The notes beneath the pieces are model-generated. The model did not search any database and had not been told where the DNA came from. It was given only the letters and a program-made list of their open reading frames with translations. From positions 24,537,270-24,601,269 of the forward strand of contig NC_079366.1 of the NCBI RefSeq assembly GCF_021018895.1: 64,000 bases of DNA, written 5' to 3'. Position numbers and translations under genes: made by a program. The stretch's first letter is position 1, and every line of letters starts with the position of its first letter. Source of the DNA: Seriola aureovittata. Lineage: Eukaryota > Chordata > Actinopteri > Carangiformes > Carangidae. Positions 43,001 to 57,400 of the stretch are shown in pieces.

Positions 43001-43867
43001 GATATTGCATTAGACTTATTCAGATTTGTAATTAGATTCTAAACATTTTTTTCACCAGTGAAAAATGTTGTGGGACACAGCTTTTAGTATATTTTGTATG
43101 AAATTAATCAATAATCAGTAGGCTAATTCTGCATCTTTTAGACTCTAAAAACACCTTGAATGAAAATCACTTCTCAATTGGTGGGACTGGTCACAACTCA
43201 CGTCCACTCTCAGGCCAGAACCTGTGACATGGGGGTCACAAGAAGACCCGCAAAATGTTGGGGAACCACTGTTTTGGAAGTACTTCAGAAGTGAGGTTAG
43301 AAGTGTCCTTCAAACACACATTTTCGATTAAATCCATGAAACAAGAAAAACATCCTCAAAACTGGAGCAAACCGCCAAACTCCTTCGAATCCCAGAGAAG
43401 CTGACCCACCTTTTGATCATCCAACTGACAGCGACAAGCAAAAAGGCAAAAAAAATCTGTTCATTATGAATGTACTATCAACCATATCACAATACACATT
43501 ACCCCCTGCTTCAAACTGTCTTTGAAACATGTAGCCAGCTGAGGAGCTCAAATCTAAAGACTAATTACCTTAAAACAAAGCCAACATTTTCAACTTTTAA
43601 ATTTGCTCAGAGCTGTTGTTGTATCGACTCTGAATATGGACTATGGATTTTGGCTATATTTAGACTTGTGATGTATGTTCCATATGAGCGGTCTGTGTGC
43701 ACATGCTTGGTTAGCGATTGTGTTTCATTTGGCTCCATTAAATAACAAAGATATTTTTATGAAGCTGATTGGAATCAGATAATTGGACCCAAGTCCTTGC
43801 ATAATGACTGTTGATTCGTTGATTTGACTCCAGGGCCCAGCCCTTAAAGTCACCAGGGATCCATTAG

Positions 43868-43912
<45 letters not shown>

Positions 43913-46860
43913 CCTGCTGTTTGTACGCTCGGCTCGGGGCTAGAGAGATTGCTTATTAATGGAAGTAGGTCATTTGCCCCCTCCCGTCGCTCACACAGAG
44001 CTGAGGGGCGGAGCTGCTCTACGCTGAAGATTATTTCAGCAAAGTTATGCTCTGGTTTTACACTACGTATATAAATATGTGTATTTTTATAAATAATCTG
44101 TGTCTGTGTGAAGGTTGTCACCGCTGCACCATGCTGCTCTGAGTGGTAACAAGGATCTGATCTCTCTGTTGTTGGAGGCCCAGGCAGCAGTGGATATTAA
44201 AGACCACAAAGGTAAGAATACACACAGATTTCTAGTGTCCTTAAAACTCCCTATGTTACTATGAAAGTCACAAAACATACAAGGCAGGCTAAACAGCAAA
44301 ACAATCACAACAAAAAAGGAAAGCAAATACATGGTCACGGAGGGGAAAGCCGGGAACAACAATACTTGTATGTAACAAAAGGTGAGCATGTTGGAAATGC
44401 AATAAAACAAATTCTCTGTGTAGTATAAAGTTTTTATGAGATGTGACAGACTTGTTTGCTAAGCAAACAATAGACAATAAAAGAGGAATGCTTCATGGCT
44501 GCAGAAATGAGAGCCAAGCGGAAGCAGAGCAGCCCAGATTTCCCTTTTAACCCAGAAAACAACTCCTTTCCAACTGGCAGATTCCAGAAGAAGCAATCTC
44601 AGGGCAGATGGGAGATATAATCCCTCCAGGATGTAGGGCTTCTACACTCCCAGTCAGTCATGCCCAGTATGTCTCTAAATATAGGCATACACCTGGCAGG
44701 CATCCTTACCAGGTGGTCCTAGTTCCTCAATGGGTTTTTCTCCATGGAGGTGGCGGGGAACCCTCAAATGATTCTTTCCATACCTAACTCACAGAAAAGT
44801 CTCGAGTCCTGCGTTAAAAGAACTGAGAGTTGAAGCAGAACAGTTTTCTGGGAATCTGTTCCAGATATGCAGTGCACAAAAGTTGAATGCTGCTTCTCCA
44901 TTTTTTGTTTAGACACTGGGAACGGTAACCGAGCCTGTACAATCAGAGAGGTCCGGACAGTTCATAATGTCGCAGCAGAAACTATTCTTTCCTTTGTAAA
45001 CCAACAGTAGAACAACAGAAGTCCATTCTTTGACACACAGCTGGCAGCTGTTTTCTGATAATCCAACTATTACACTACGTAGCCAGCACCAAAAGGTCAG
45101 ACAAAGTTAGCAAACAGCTGGTGACCATGCTAGCTGGTTGAAGATTTCCCAAAGAGTTGGTGGAGACCAAAACAGAGTTAAAAGAGAGTGAGCATTGGTT
45201 TTACATTTATTAGATGGCCAGACACTCGCCTCAAAATGAATGCTAATATTTCTCTGTATCAGCTGGGTGTGTGAATTTTCAACTGTTTACTAACAAGTAA
45301 GCCATACAACTTGTCTAAGATCCAGTGAAAAAATGTTCCTGTGCAAGAAGCCAGCCTATGATTACTGGTTTGGACTTCCTGCACGCCTGAGCTGAACAGG
45401 CCTGTATTGATATCCTATCCAAAAAAAAAAAAAAAAATCAGAAACAGGAAAGGATTGCAATCAACTATGCAAAAAGTGACTCTGAGAGAACAGTTCTGGG
45501 AACACAGTTTAGGGTATTTCCAGACAACCCATTTTGTTGGGAGTATCAAGTTTCTGTGAGAACCTCATTGTTAGCAGTACACAAATATCAAATATGAGAA
45601 CATAATTATTCATATTGCCCACATATATATCATGACCACCACAGGCTTCCAAATAAAACACATGACATATGACTCAAAATATCTCAACGACGTAAATTTC
45701 AGAAATTCAGGATGCACAGTCCTCTTTTGTCTTATCAAATAAAAACACTTCCTAGAAGCTCGTTCATGTCCCGTCATCACATACTCAGGCTTTAACTTCT
45801 GAAACTCCTGCAGCTGCTGTGCCTCTTTATTCTGCCAGCACCTCTCTTCTGAGTCAGGACTCCCTCATGCAAACTGAACCTTGAGGGTCTCTTTAGTCAG
45901 CTTGATGATGTGGCTCATCACTGGTATCAAGACTGGGGGCCCCTGGGTTGCTGCCATGAGAAACATGCTCACTACACCTTGCAGCCGCTGCTACAAAGCA
46001 GCATTTAATGTCTCCTGGTTAGAGGCACTGATGAATGACTCTGCAGTGCATCTTTGTGCTGTTCTCACCTGAGCTTTGCATTATCTTGCATTTCCTGCAT
46101 GTTTTCCAGGAATGAGCTGGACTGTCCAGTCCCCTGCAATGTTCTCTTGGGTCTTGTTTAGCCACATACTGCAGGGGTTTTCTTGTCTTGCCCTTTGTCC
46201 AAAAGCAGTTTGTCTCAGATGTCCCATGAGCATGATGCTTGCAATACTCCTCGGGTCACAAGGGGTCACAAGCGTGTCAAAGAGAATGAGACTGAATTTC
46301 CAGGACGGGCACTGGGAGTCTTTGCCTAAATCTTTTGCTACAGCTATTACAGAAATGTCTGCAAAAATTACACTCACATTAGGGCTCCAACTTTTAATTA
46401 ATCTACTGATTATTTTCCTGATTCATCCATTAATTTATATATTGCCAGAAAATAGAAAAAATGTCAATCATAAATTTACTGAGACCATGGCGCCGTCCAA
46501 AAATGTCCAACCAACAGTCCGAGACCCACTGTCATACATAGAAAATAAAAAATTATCAGTATAGTTGCTGATTAATTTTCTGACAATCAACTAATTGCTC
46601 CAGCCCTAATGCATATATCTATTTTCAAATGTCACTTAGAGTTTAATTAGCTCTTACAGAGTAATAGGCACACTAGAGTAAATTAGTGATGAGAACAATT
46701 GAGTTCAGTGATTCTTTTGTAAAATGTCTCGAGAAAATCAGAGGTATTTTTTTTGCTTACTGGATAAACTGGTCTGTAAAAATATAATAATTTAGCGTGT
46801 ATTTGCATGTCTTTATATTCAAATTTTTGTATGTGTCCATGTGCATGTGCTCGTGGGGTC

Positions 46861-46925
<65 letters not shown>

Positions 46926-47208
46926 GGATGCGTCCTCTGCATTATGCTGCATGGCAGGGGAAGACTGAGCCAATGAAAATGCTGCTGAAGGCTGGGTCGT
47001 CAGTCAACGGGCAGTCAGATGAAGGACAGATCCCTCTCCACCTATCAGCTCAGCATGGACACTACGATGGGGTAAATGTGTGTGTGTGTTTGTGTGTGAG
47101 TGTGTATATAGTTGCCATATGTCTGTTTTTGTTAGGTGTGTTTATCTGTTATGTGATGCATGCATGACTTGTGGTTGTTACAAGATACAGAATTCAGTGC
47201 CAGTAAGA

Positions 47209-47282
<74 letters not shown>

Positions 47283-50200
47283 AGTCAGAGATGTTGCTGC
47301 AACACCAGTCCAACCCGTGTATCTCAGACGCAGCAGGGAAAACGCCATTGGACCTCGCCTGTGAATTTGGACGTGTCGGAGTGAGTAGATTTGACTGCAA
47401 GCCAAATTTGTACTTCTAGTGATTGTATTTAGGCTTCAAATATCATAAAAGTGTTTATTATTATCATCATCCTCTTGAACAAAACGTGAAAGTAAGCATC
47501 ATAAACTTTTGTTTGTCACAGAGCTTATTTTCTGCAGTAATCCAAAAGCCAATGTAAAAAACCATTGGCTTTTTGTCAAGGGAACCAGACTCAGGTTGGC
47601 CTACAAAGATACGTCCTCCCTGTGTCACTCTATCGACATTAAAAAAAAATGTTTGGTGCCCTTTCCAAGAAAGTCAAGATAAATTACACCTTGATGTTAT
47701 AATCCTTAAGATATTAGTCCTTAAACTGCAATTTAATACTACAAACAGTCCTTGAGCAGCTGCTTTGGCAGAAATACCAGTTGTTTCCTCACAACAGCAA
47801 GGCGCAGGAAAGGTGGTTGTCTTGCTGAGGAGTTGGAAGTGTGCAGTCTGCATCCTGCATCGAACAGCTCACTGTGGTGGCCCCTTTTTTTCATGACTTC
47901 CTGCAATATCTGATCCACTGACAAAAAAACAATGTGTGTACAAAACAACCCATTTTGACGGGGTAATTGTTTTAGTTTTGCAGGAGATTTTTTGATGAAT
48001 GGCTGTTGTATCCGTTTCCTGAGACCGTTTCGCAATAAAAGTGAACACCTGATTTGCAATACCAGTATCGTAATGCAGTGTTAGGAAAATGAACATTAAA
48101 CGGTGTAGAAAATGTCGGTAGGACAGAAGGAGTGACAGGGGCACTCTGGGCACTCCTGGGTAACCGAATGGGTGGAGCACATGCATCATTATGGCAATGC
48201 CTGCAGTTTGAACCTAAACTGTGTTGTCAAACCCTCTCTCTCTCCCATACTGTCCTGTCTGCCTCTTTGCCCTCAACTGTTCAATAAAGGCAAAAATAAA
48301 CAAAATTTACAACAAAAAAAAAAAGAAAGAAAAAAAGGTAAAATTAAAAACAGTTTGCATCATATCCTATGAATCCTTTTTTTTTTTTTTTTTACCTGGT
48401 GTGGACTTTTGGAACTGGTCATAAAACAATTAGTCCATGTTGCAGGTGTTCTATATTTATAACCTTTGCTGTATATCTGTCTGTTTTTAAGGTGGTCCAG
48501 CTCCTGCTCAGCAGCAACATGTGTGCGGCCATGCTGGAACCGAAACCCTCCGACCCCAACGGAGTGTCACCTCTGCATCTCGCTGCCAAGAACGGCCACA
48601 TCGACGTCATACGGTCTGACAAACTTGTCCTTTCAGTCTACGTCTCTCAGTGTGTATCTGTCTGCATGCCTAACGATCGGTCAGTCAGCCAGTCCACCTG
48701 ATCGCCTGATCTAATCTAACCTCAACTCCAGGGTCTCGATTATGAAATAAACATCTGTTAATTCTACAATGTTCTTTTTTGTTTTGACTTGACTTTCCTT
48801 TTTCATTTCCTTTTTTGTTATTTTGTATAATTACTTAATAAAAGACGCGGTATAAATAAAGGCTAATATGATTGTTATCTTGTACTGCAGGTTGCTGATT
48901 CAGGCTGGTATAGATATCAACAGACAGTCTGAGTCTGGCACAGCGCTACATCAGGCCGCCCTCTGTGGGAAGACCGAGGTAGTACGCCTGCTGCTGGATG
49001 TAAGTCTATCTGTCTGTCTCTCTGTCTGTCTGTTTAATGTGTTTACATAAGCAACTGTTGTTAAAGCTGGCTCCCTCTTCTCAGCTGAGCAAGTTTACAC
49101 CTAAGCACCTGTCATTCATCCCACAAAGCTTTGTGATGAGCCCTGTGGGTCATGTTAGCCTGTTACACAAAAGTGTAGCTGACTGGTAAGCACTCTACCT
49201 GTCATGCAATATTCAAACCAGCTGTGTTTTGTTTTTCAATCCTTTTCTCACCTTCAGATGAGTAAGAATGCTGATGCTTATGCTTGCCTTTGAACAGGGC
49301 CAGCCTTCAGTTTTCTCTCTTATTCTGCTGTATTTCACTTTTGATTTTATTGCTGAGGCAGCACTCACAACAAATGTTAGCAGCAGGCATGTACACACAG
49401 CCAGACTGACACTGAATCATTGTCAAACATGCCTACTGGACACAGGCTCAGGACCCTTGGGCCAGAGCATCTGTGCAAAGCAACTGTTAATATTTCTTGT
49501 TTGAAAGTCACAGAGCTCAGTTAAAAGACACAGAATAACCATAAGGGATGCAAAACAATCCCAAAAACACTCAAAAAAACATAAAGAGACACAAAACTAG
49601 TACAAAGAGATGACCACAAAAAAGGCTAAACTACTACAAAGAGTGCCACTACCAAAAAGGTGATGAACAATAAACTAAGAGTTGCAAAATTACTTCAAAG
49701 ACACACAAAACAACTGCAAAGAGATGAAAAAACTACCAAAAAAAGACACAAAATGACACATTTTATGTCTCTTTCAGTTTGGGGCTCCTATAAAGGAGCA
49801 GTGACAGACTCATTTTCCCCAAATCTGCAGCAAATACACAGTATATCTCTATTATGAACTCAATGTGACACGATTTCATGTTGCAGCTTTAAAAAGGGAC
49901 AAATTCTGCTAAAACCCTCTCCCACATATTTATTTATTTTTCATTGTCATCTCATTTTCTCCTCCACTTGTATACAGAGTGGCATCAGTGCAGGAGTGAG
50001 AAACACTCTGAGTCAAACTGCCCTGGACATTGTGAACCAGTTCACTACCACACAGGCCAGCCGAGAGATCAAACAACTACTGAGAGGTTAGTGCAGTTAC
50101 ACACATTTTTTACTCCTTCTTGAAGCAGTGGGCAATAGCACAATATATGTTTCCAATATCATTCAATACCAACTAATAAAAGTGTCAAAATCCCTACTTT

Positions 50201-53200
50201 CAAAACTCATACCGTAATATGTAGTGTGCTCTGTAGGGGAGGGTGTTCAGATATATGAGGTGAATGCATCATTAATCGGTGACCTCTGAATGTGCAGTCC
50301 TTACATTACCACCATCACCAAACAATAAGCATTTCTTTTTACTATACTCTGTTGCTTAATAACACGCATTTGAAAAAGCAGGAGAAATTTCACTGTTAAC
50401 TGACAATATTATTTACTGTGTGAATTTTTCCGAACAAGCGTGCATGGCACATTTCCACACTTGATGAAGAGAAGCAAATAGTGAACGCACCAAGAACAAT
50501 GTTTATGTTCCTAGAATATGATCTAACCTGAGATAGATCTGTTTATTTTGTTTTGTTTTGAGTTTCCTTGTATCAGTCCTATTGACACTTACATTGATAT
50601 TCAAAACAAGACTTACTATCAGTACTATTGATTCTTTAAGTATCGATCTGCCCACCTCTACAGTCCTCCTTCTCCATGCTCATCTGTTCCCACTTCATTT
50701 CTGCTCATTTGAAAATCTCTGTGCTGTGCTCTTATCCACTACTTAAGCTCATTAGCCTCTGCAGCTCACTCATACTACACTCCTGTCTTGCAGATGCTTC
50801 GGCTGCAATGCAGGTGAGAGCACTGAAGGACTACTGCAACAACTACGACCTAACCAGCCTCAACATCAAAGCTGGAGACATTATCACGGTACATAGATCT
50901 GATAATAGCCCCTGATTATTAACTTATTCTCAAAGTCCTGCATGTCTACAGTACAGAACTGAAATGCAGCAAATATGCAATATTTTGTAATTATATTATT
51001 TATAGATGCACATAGACATATGAACATAGTTTTATACTTGGAAATAACTTTTGTAGTCTTTCCTCGATTCTTGCATACTTGTTTTATACTTGTGAGTCTG
51101 GGGTCAGTAGGTAGGGTCACAGTTTCCCGAAGTTCTGCATCACAATTTATTTTTTGATCTGTGTCAAGAATTGACCTGTACCTGGACATAAAAAATAAAA
51201 TATTGCATCCAGTCACGTTAACTGCTAACTGAAGTAAATAACTGACAGAGATAATGTTAGCTTGCTAATATATGAACCATTTATATTGAAGAGTAAATGA
51301 GGTAGCATGGAATAAGGTCACACAGTATCTGATGTGACACTTGATAAAATGCTGTTCTATAACTTTGTAAAAAAAAAAAAATGTTATGCTAATAAAATTA
51401 CATAGACAAGCTACATGGATAAATAGTGTTAGTTTGTCTTAGCTTAATTCTGTCACTGCCACAAGACCAACAGCATCTCGGACCAAAAAAAAACCCACTC
51501 CGTCGGCTACACCCCGATCCCCCCAAGTTATGAAGCCCAGTGACAGCCGCCACTAAACACACAACAAGAAGCATTACTGTATAAAGTTACTCTTCGTACA
51601 CATGAGTCAACAAAAACCATCCAGCGTAAACATTAGCCCGCGCTAGTACAACTGCGATATGCTTCGGCAATGTTGGCACTAAGCTAGCTAGATAGCAACA
51701 ACAGCAAGTAAGCTAACATAGTCATGGCTATTGTAGCCGGTCACTAATGAAAACAGACAAGTAACATTATTTAGCCATTACGTTCCTTACTTACACATCA
51801 AGGAGAAGAAAAGCAGGGTCCAAGTCAAGCTGGAGCTCTTCAGCAGCTCCTATGATCTCCATCTTGGTAAGGTCAAACAGGGAGAGGAGTTCAGCCTTGG
51901 ACTTATCAGCCGGAAACAGCCAGTCCGCCTGTGCTTTGGTCTTATCTCTTTCATTGTCAGAGGCCTTTTTAGACGGAAAACATTGGTTTCTTTAGAGGAG
52001 GAAATTCTGGAAGGAGGCCTCCACCTGAAAGGTGCGCACTTCACGGTGCCATCTTGCGTGTTGGCGGTCCCTGTGTTTTTAAAAGCGGGAGGACCAATGG
52101 TTTAACAAGAGGGACTAAAACGCACGTGACGCCAGACCGGATACCAAAACATAGACATAGAACAGAGAAACTCAGACTACAACACGTGGAAAGGCTGTGA
52201 TTTGTTCTGTGCTCGGGAGGCCATTACTCCACTGTATATTTATATAGAAAATAGTTGCTTGCCTTTATATCAGTGTTTAAAATCTTGTTTACAGAACCTC
52301 TAGAAATAGATCTAACTAATTAACATTTTAATGCTGCTGCCCTTTTTTTTTTTTTTTTAGCTTGAAACTAGCTAGTACTATCAATTTATTTATGTTTAGC
52401 TTGTCTTGGAGGCATTAACATTATAATCTTTGTAAACTGTATTTGTGTGTTGACAGGTTTTGGAGCAGCACTCAGACGGTCGATGGAAGGGTTGTATTCA
52501 TGACAACCGCACAGGAAATGACCGTGTGGGGTATTTTCCCTCCAACATGGTAGAAGTCATCAAGAGGGCAGGTGACCACCCATTTCACAGCTGTGTGTGT
52601 TTTTGTGTATGAGTGGGAGGATGTGTGAACGTGCTTTCACATGTGTGTGAGTTCAGCAGCTGTTCTGTAGCTATAGCTGATCATTAGTTGTAGCTAGCTG
52701 CAGCATCATCGGCCTCTTCAGACAGCCCATCTGTTTTCCCAACCTGTCAATCATCTCCATTGGTCATACCGTCCCCTGCTGGGGATTGGCTGACCCTCCT
52801 CCCTCTTCCCTTCCTCTGTATATCTGCTCCTTCTGTCACCCTCCCTATTTAATAACCCTTTCTAACCAACCTGCTCTGCTAGATTGTTCTGCTTTTGTTC
52901 ATATTGTTTGTTTGCTTTGTTGCTGTAGTGATATTATATTTTAATTTATAGAGATATATTCCCTGTGGATATATGGATGTATTCTTTTCTCATATTTTGA
53001 TTTTAATCAGTTATTATTTTATACATTTTCAGATCTGATTAGATTTGTTTTGTTTCAAGTTGACTGATCAGTTGTTGTTGTTGTGTTGTTGTTGTTGTTT
53101 TGCACCTCTCTCCTCCTGGCTCATGTCCAGGTCACTCCCCCTCCCAGCAGTGCCACACCCTCCTGCTCCGTAGGCCCAACCCCTGTCCCATTGCCTCGGT

Positions 53201-54391
53201 CAACGGACACTCATACCCCCCCTCCAAAGTCCTCCCCCTGCATCTGCCTCCCCCTCCACCCCCTCACCCCAACACACAGTCCCTCCCTCGGTTCTCGTCC
53301 TTTGGGTACGTTCCTCTTCCCATCTCTCCACCTTCTCTGTCTACTCCTCCTCTGTCCACTCCTCCTCCTCCTCCTCCTCCTCTCTCCACTTCTCAGGAGC
53401 AGCAGAGTCAGACAGGTACATACTGTAGTATCACTTTAAATCACAGTTAAGCATCCTTTCCACACTGTTTGACAAGACCACATATAGAATATACTGTATT
53501 ATCTATCTGCTTGTTCCAACATACTTTGTACATAGTCATATATACAGTATATATACAGTATATATAATTTATAGATGCAAATTTCATAATTAGTTTACTA
53601 TATAAACTAAATACTTTACTATACAAAACTAAATAAGAGATTTTGATTTTGAAATTTCCCAAAACATGTTTTCACTTAGTCATTGTGGATTATTGAGTGT
53701 AGGCTCATGGGCAGAGATGTCAATCTTAACCATTTGAAATGAAATCTACGATACAATAAAGGTTGCAAAAGGTGAAGGGATCTTAATATTTTCTTAAGCC
53801 TCTGTATTAAAGGATCAGTTCACCCAAATGACAAAAAGGTATATATTCCCCCTTACTCATAGTTTTTAAAACATAACTTTACTATGTGGCGTTCTTGTAA
53901 TTTGTGTGAACTGAGCCTTTTCAGTCTTTTATAACTTCACATACCGTACATGTTTTAAGAGGCATTTTTTACCATTTTATAGACATTTTCCTGTGATTTA
54001 GCTTGAAATACCACATATAACTGGATGTGTTTTTTTTTAAATAAATGCTGTTTGGTGTTTTGAGCAGTGCTTGCATGCACAATATTTGTTAATATTGTGC
54101 AAGTACACAATGATGAACCTGCCTAAGGGTTTGCAGGGTTTTACAAGTCTCAAAATTATTAGCACTAAAAGGTGGTGCAACCACTATGAGTAATGTGTTT
54201 ATGAATGTGTAGGTGAGTGAGTGTATCTTTGTGAGAACCTGTGTTCTTGATGGTGTTTATTTAAGAGTTAAATAGATTTATATATGAAACAATATTTCAC
54301 ATATTATCAAAGGGGTCTGTGTAGCTGTTAATCAGTTTTTGTTTTTAAGAACATCCTCCAAAAATTAGACTAAAATAGTGGCCATAACAAG

Positions 54392-54455
<64 letters not shown>

Positions 54456-57400
54456 ACAGGTTCGCGAACTGCAGAGCTGAGTCCTCAAGGCTCTCCTACC
54501 CTAGGACAACAGAGTAGCACCAGTGAGGATATATGGGTGCTACGCAAACCGCTGGCAGGTAAACTGTGTTTTTGGGTAACAATGTAAAACTACATATGCA
54601 AGGACTGTTCTTTGTATAATGCGGCATCCTGCAATGTATGTGTTTGTGTTTGGAGGTGGCGAGCGCAGTGGCAGTGTGGGCAGTCTCGGCAGTGTTCGGT
54701 CATCAAGCAGCTTGCAGAGCTCTGGAAACACACATGTTCTGACCACCCCTGCACCCAGTCCACACCCTGCGCCCACACCAGGCGTCAACACACATGGCCT
54801 TAACGCTCCAGGCCTGCACGCACAAGCCGAAGGGGTAAAGGTGAGAGAGTGTTTGCACCTCACATTGCTACTGGATCTTTACAGAACAAAAAACATGTCA
54901 TTTCTGGGAAATACAAAAGCATTCTCAGGAAACAAACACAACTCTAGTTACCAAGTTAACCACAAATCAGTTTCCTGCTCCGTTTGTCCTTCCGCTTCAC
55001 TTTTGCTTTTGCTTTCTTTTAACAGTAGGCCACAGATGCAATACGATAGTGGCCTTGTGGTTTGTCCTTTTTTATCAAATACTCAGTAAAATGAAGCCTG
55101 TAAATGCCAACATCAACATGTCGGTCTAGATAAACTATAACAGCTAAATTCTACCGACACAATATCTTTTTGTATCCTCACCAGACCTCACCTCTCATTT
55201 CTGTCAGACTAGTTATGTTAGATTGTGTAAGCATCTCTTAAAATTATGGATTAAATTCAATACAGGTGTTTGAACAGTGAGTTGTTCTAAACTACAAACT
55301 GAAATGAGAGTTTTAGCAACAAACACAACACAAACTTGCTAACTTGGATAGATACAGGGTTTCTTTTTGGTGCATTTTATTGTCTACGTAATTTTTTTCT
55401 TCCATTGTCTAGTGTGCTTTCATATTATAATCTGTGATATCATGCACCCTGCAGGTCAGTTCTCTAACAGCTTCAGTGCATTCTAAATTTAATTTTATCA
55501 CTGAATATAACTAGTTTTAGGTAATAATTAGGTAATTAAAAATACTGCATTAGCAAAAGCAATTTGCAATTAGCAAAACTGGATGTTATTCCCATATTAT
55601 GCTGGAGAGACATAATCTGTTTGAAGAAGTATTCATTGTAGGAGTTCAGTGACAGCAGTTTTTGTAAATTGCAGAAATGCAAGAGGAAGAGGGACTCAAG
55701 CCAAAATCTGTCCGTTACATGTGCACTCAGCTGAGTCACATGGCACTTCTGGTTTTGAATGATTATGGTTGAGTAAATGTTTCATTTCGTGAGCGTGCGT
55801 GCCCATGTGCATGTGTGTATGACCATGTTTGCGTGTGTGTTTTAGCTCCTGGCCACCGTGCTTTCCCAGTCGGTTAAAGCCAAGGAGCATCTCTTGGAGC
55901 AATCGCAGTCCGTTGAGCAGTCAGCGAGTAAGCTCACACGCTCATCCAAACACAACATAAAAGCAAAATCTTTGGCTTAATTTGAACTGATAACCTGTGT
56001 CATGTTTCGTTGAACTTAAAGGTCTGTCTCACTGCAGCCTGCTGCTACTTGATCACAGCAGTGATACTCTAGAGATACAGATACTAAAGTTTTGTCTTCT
56101 CTTGCTAATAAAAGCGTTAAAACGAGTGATCTGGTTACTCAAAAAAGACATTCTGTCTGTAGGAAAGTAATAACAACTCAAAAAGATCAAAGTGGTGTAT
56201 TCTATTATGGTTTATTTGGATTGCTGCTTTTATTAATTATTTTTCTTCATTTCACTTTTAGTCAACCTGACCCTTTAAACACCACCTGTCTGTTCATATC
56301 AGACACAAGCAGCATTTCCTCTGGCCTTCTATAAGTTATGCTTTATTTATAAAAACTGAAAACCAGCTGTGGACAGGTCGCTCTTTCTTGGCATAAATTC
56401 TTTTTGGCTGTCAGGAATTTGTGTGTTTTATGTTTTAGCCGCAATAACAAAGATTTGCTTGAAATAAACAAAATAAAAATAAAAATAAAAAAACAAATGC
56501 TTCAGTGTAACATCTAAAGAAAAAAACATGAAAAGAAAAGGGCATGTACAGTGGGATTATGTAGGGTCAACATTGGCCTTAGAATGAAAAGCACTCAACC
56601 TACACGAACATTATTCCTGACAAGGCATTTACAAATTTACACCATCGGCTGCATTCTTGTCATTGGTTTAGAATTTCCCTTGGGCTACAAAAAGTGGTGT
56701 AGATAGAATAAGTTTATAAAACATGTTTGATGTGTTTGTATAGACATAAAGTATATAAGACATTTATTTGGTGTTTAAATTTGGGCACTGTGCTTGCAGT
56801 TGATTTACTAATCTCAGTTTGAAAGAAGCATATAAATTATCATATTTTAATATGATGTAATCTGCTGTGTGTCTGTTTAAGGGATATGTGAGGAAAAAGC
56901 CAGCCAAGCATGAAAGCTGTTTCCAAATTATTATGATATTATGATATATACATACACATTAACCTGGCTTGATTTAATTTCTCCACTGCTTCTCAAGACT
57001 GCACTTGATCACCAGATAACATCATTTCTTGGCTTTGCAGCATTTTCCTGGCTCTTTAGTTTATTCATTGTTTTCGAGAGCAGACTTCAAGTTCACAAGA
57101 AGCTGTTCTTTTTTTAATAATTATCTAGAAATAACTGTTCCATATAATTAAATTGATTGTAGGTAATCATTTGTTAAAAATAAACTCGTTCTAAGAAATC
57201 ATTAAGAAACTAAAGGAAACAAAAGCTCTGCCAAGACAAGCATCATGTCTTGTCATGTGACATTACTGTGTAGATCTTACTGAGGGCTAAGGGCAATTCG
57301 GGACACTTTAGATTTAAAGTGCATTTATACCAATTATGGATAATTCTTTATGTAAAATTACATTTTGTGAAATAACAAAACTGTCCTTTACTGAGAAAAA

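Larger units (their letters stand above)
44212..46925 (+). other. caskin1 intron 3
   Basis: 2.7-kb intron holding an antisense coding relic (45610-46390), a palindromic-element copy (46380-46605), and a (GT)n tract abutting exon 4. Confidence 0.75.
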
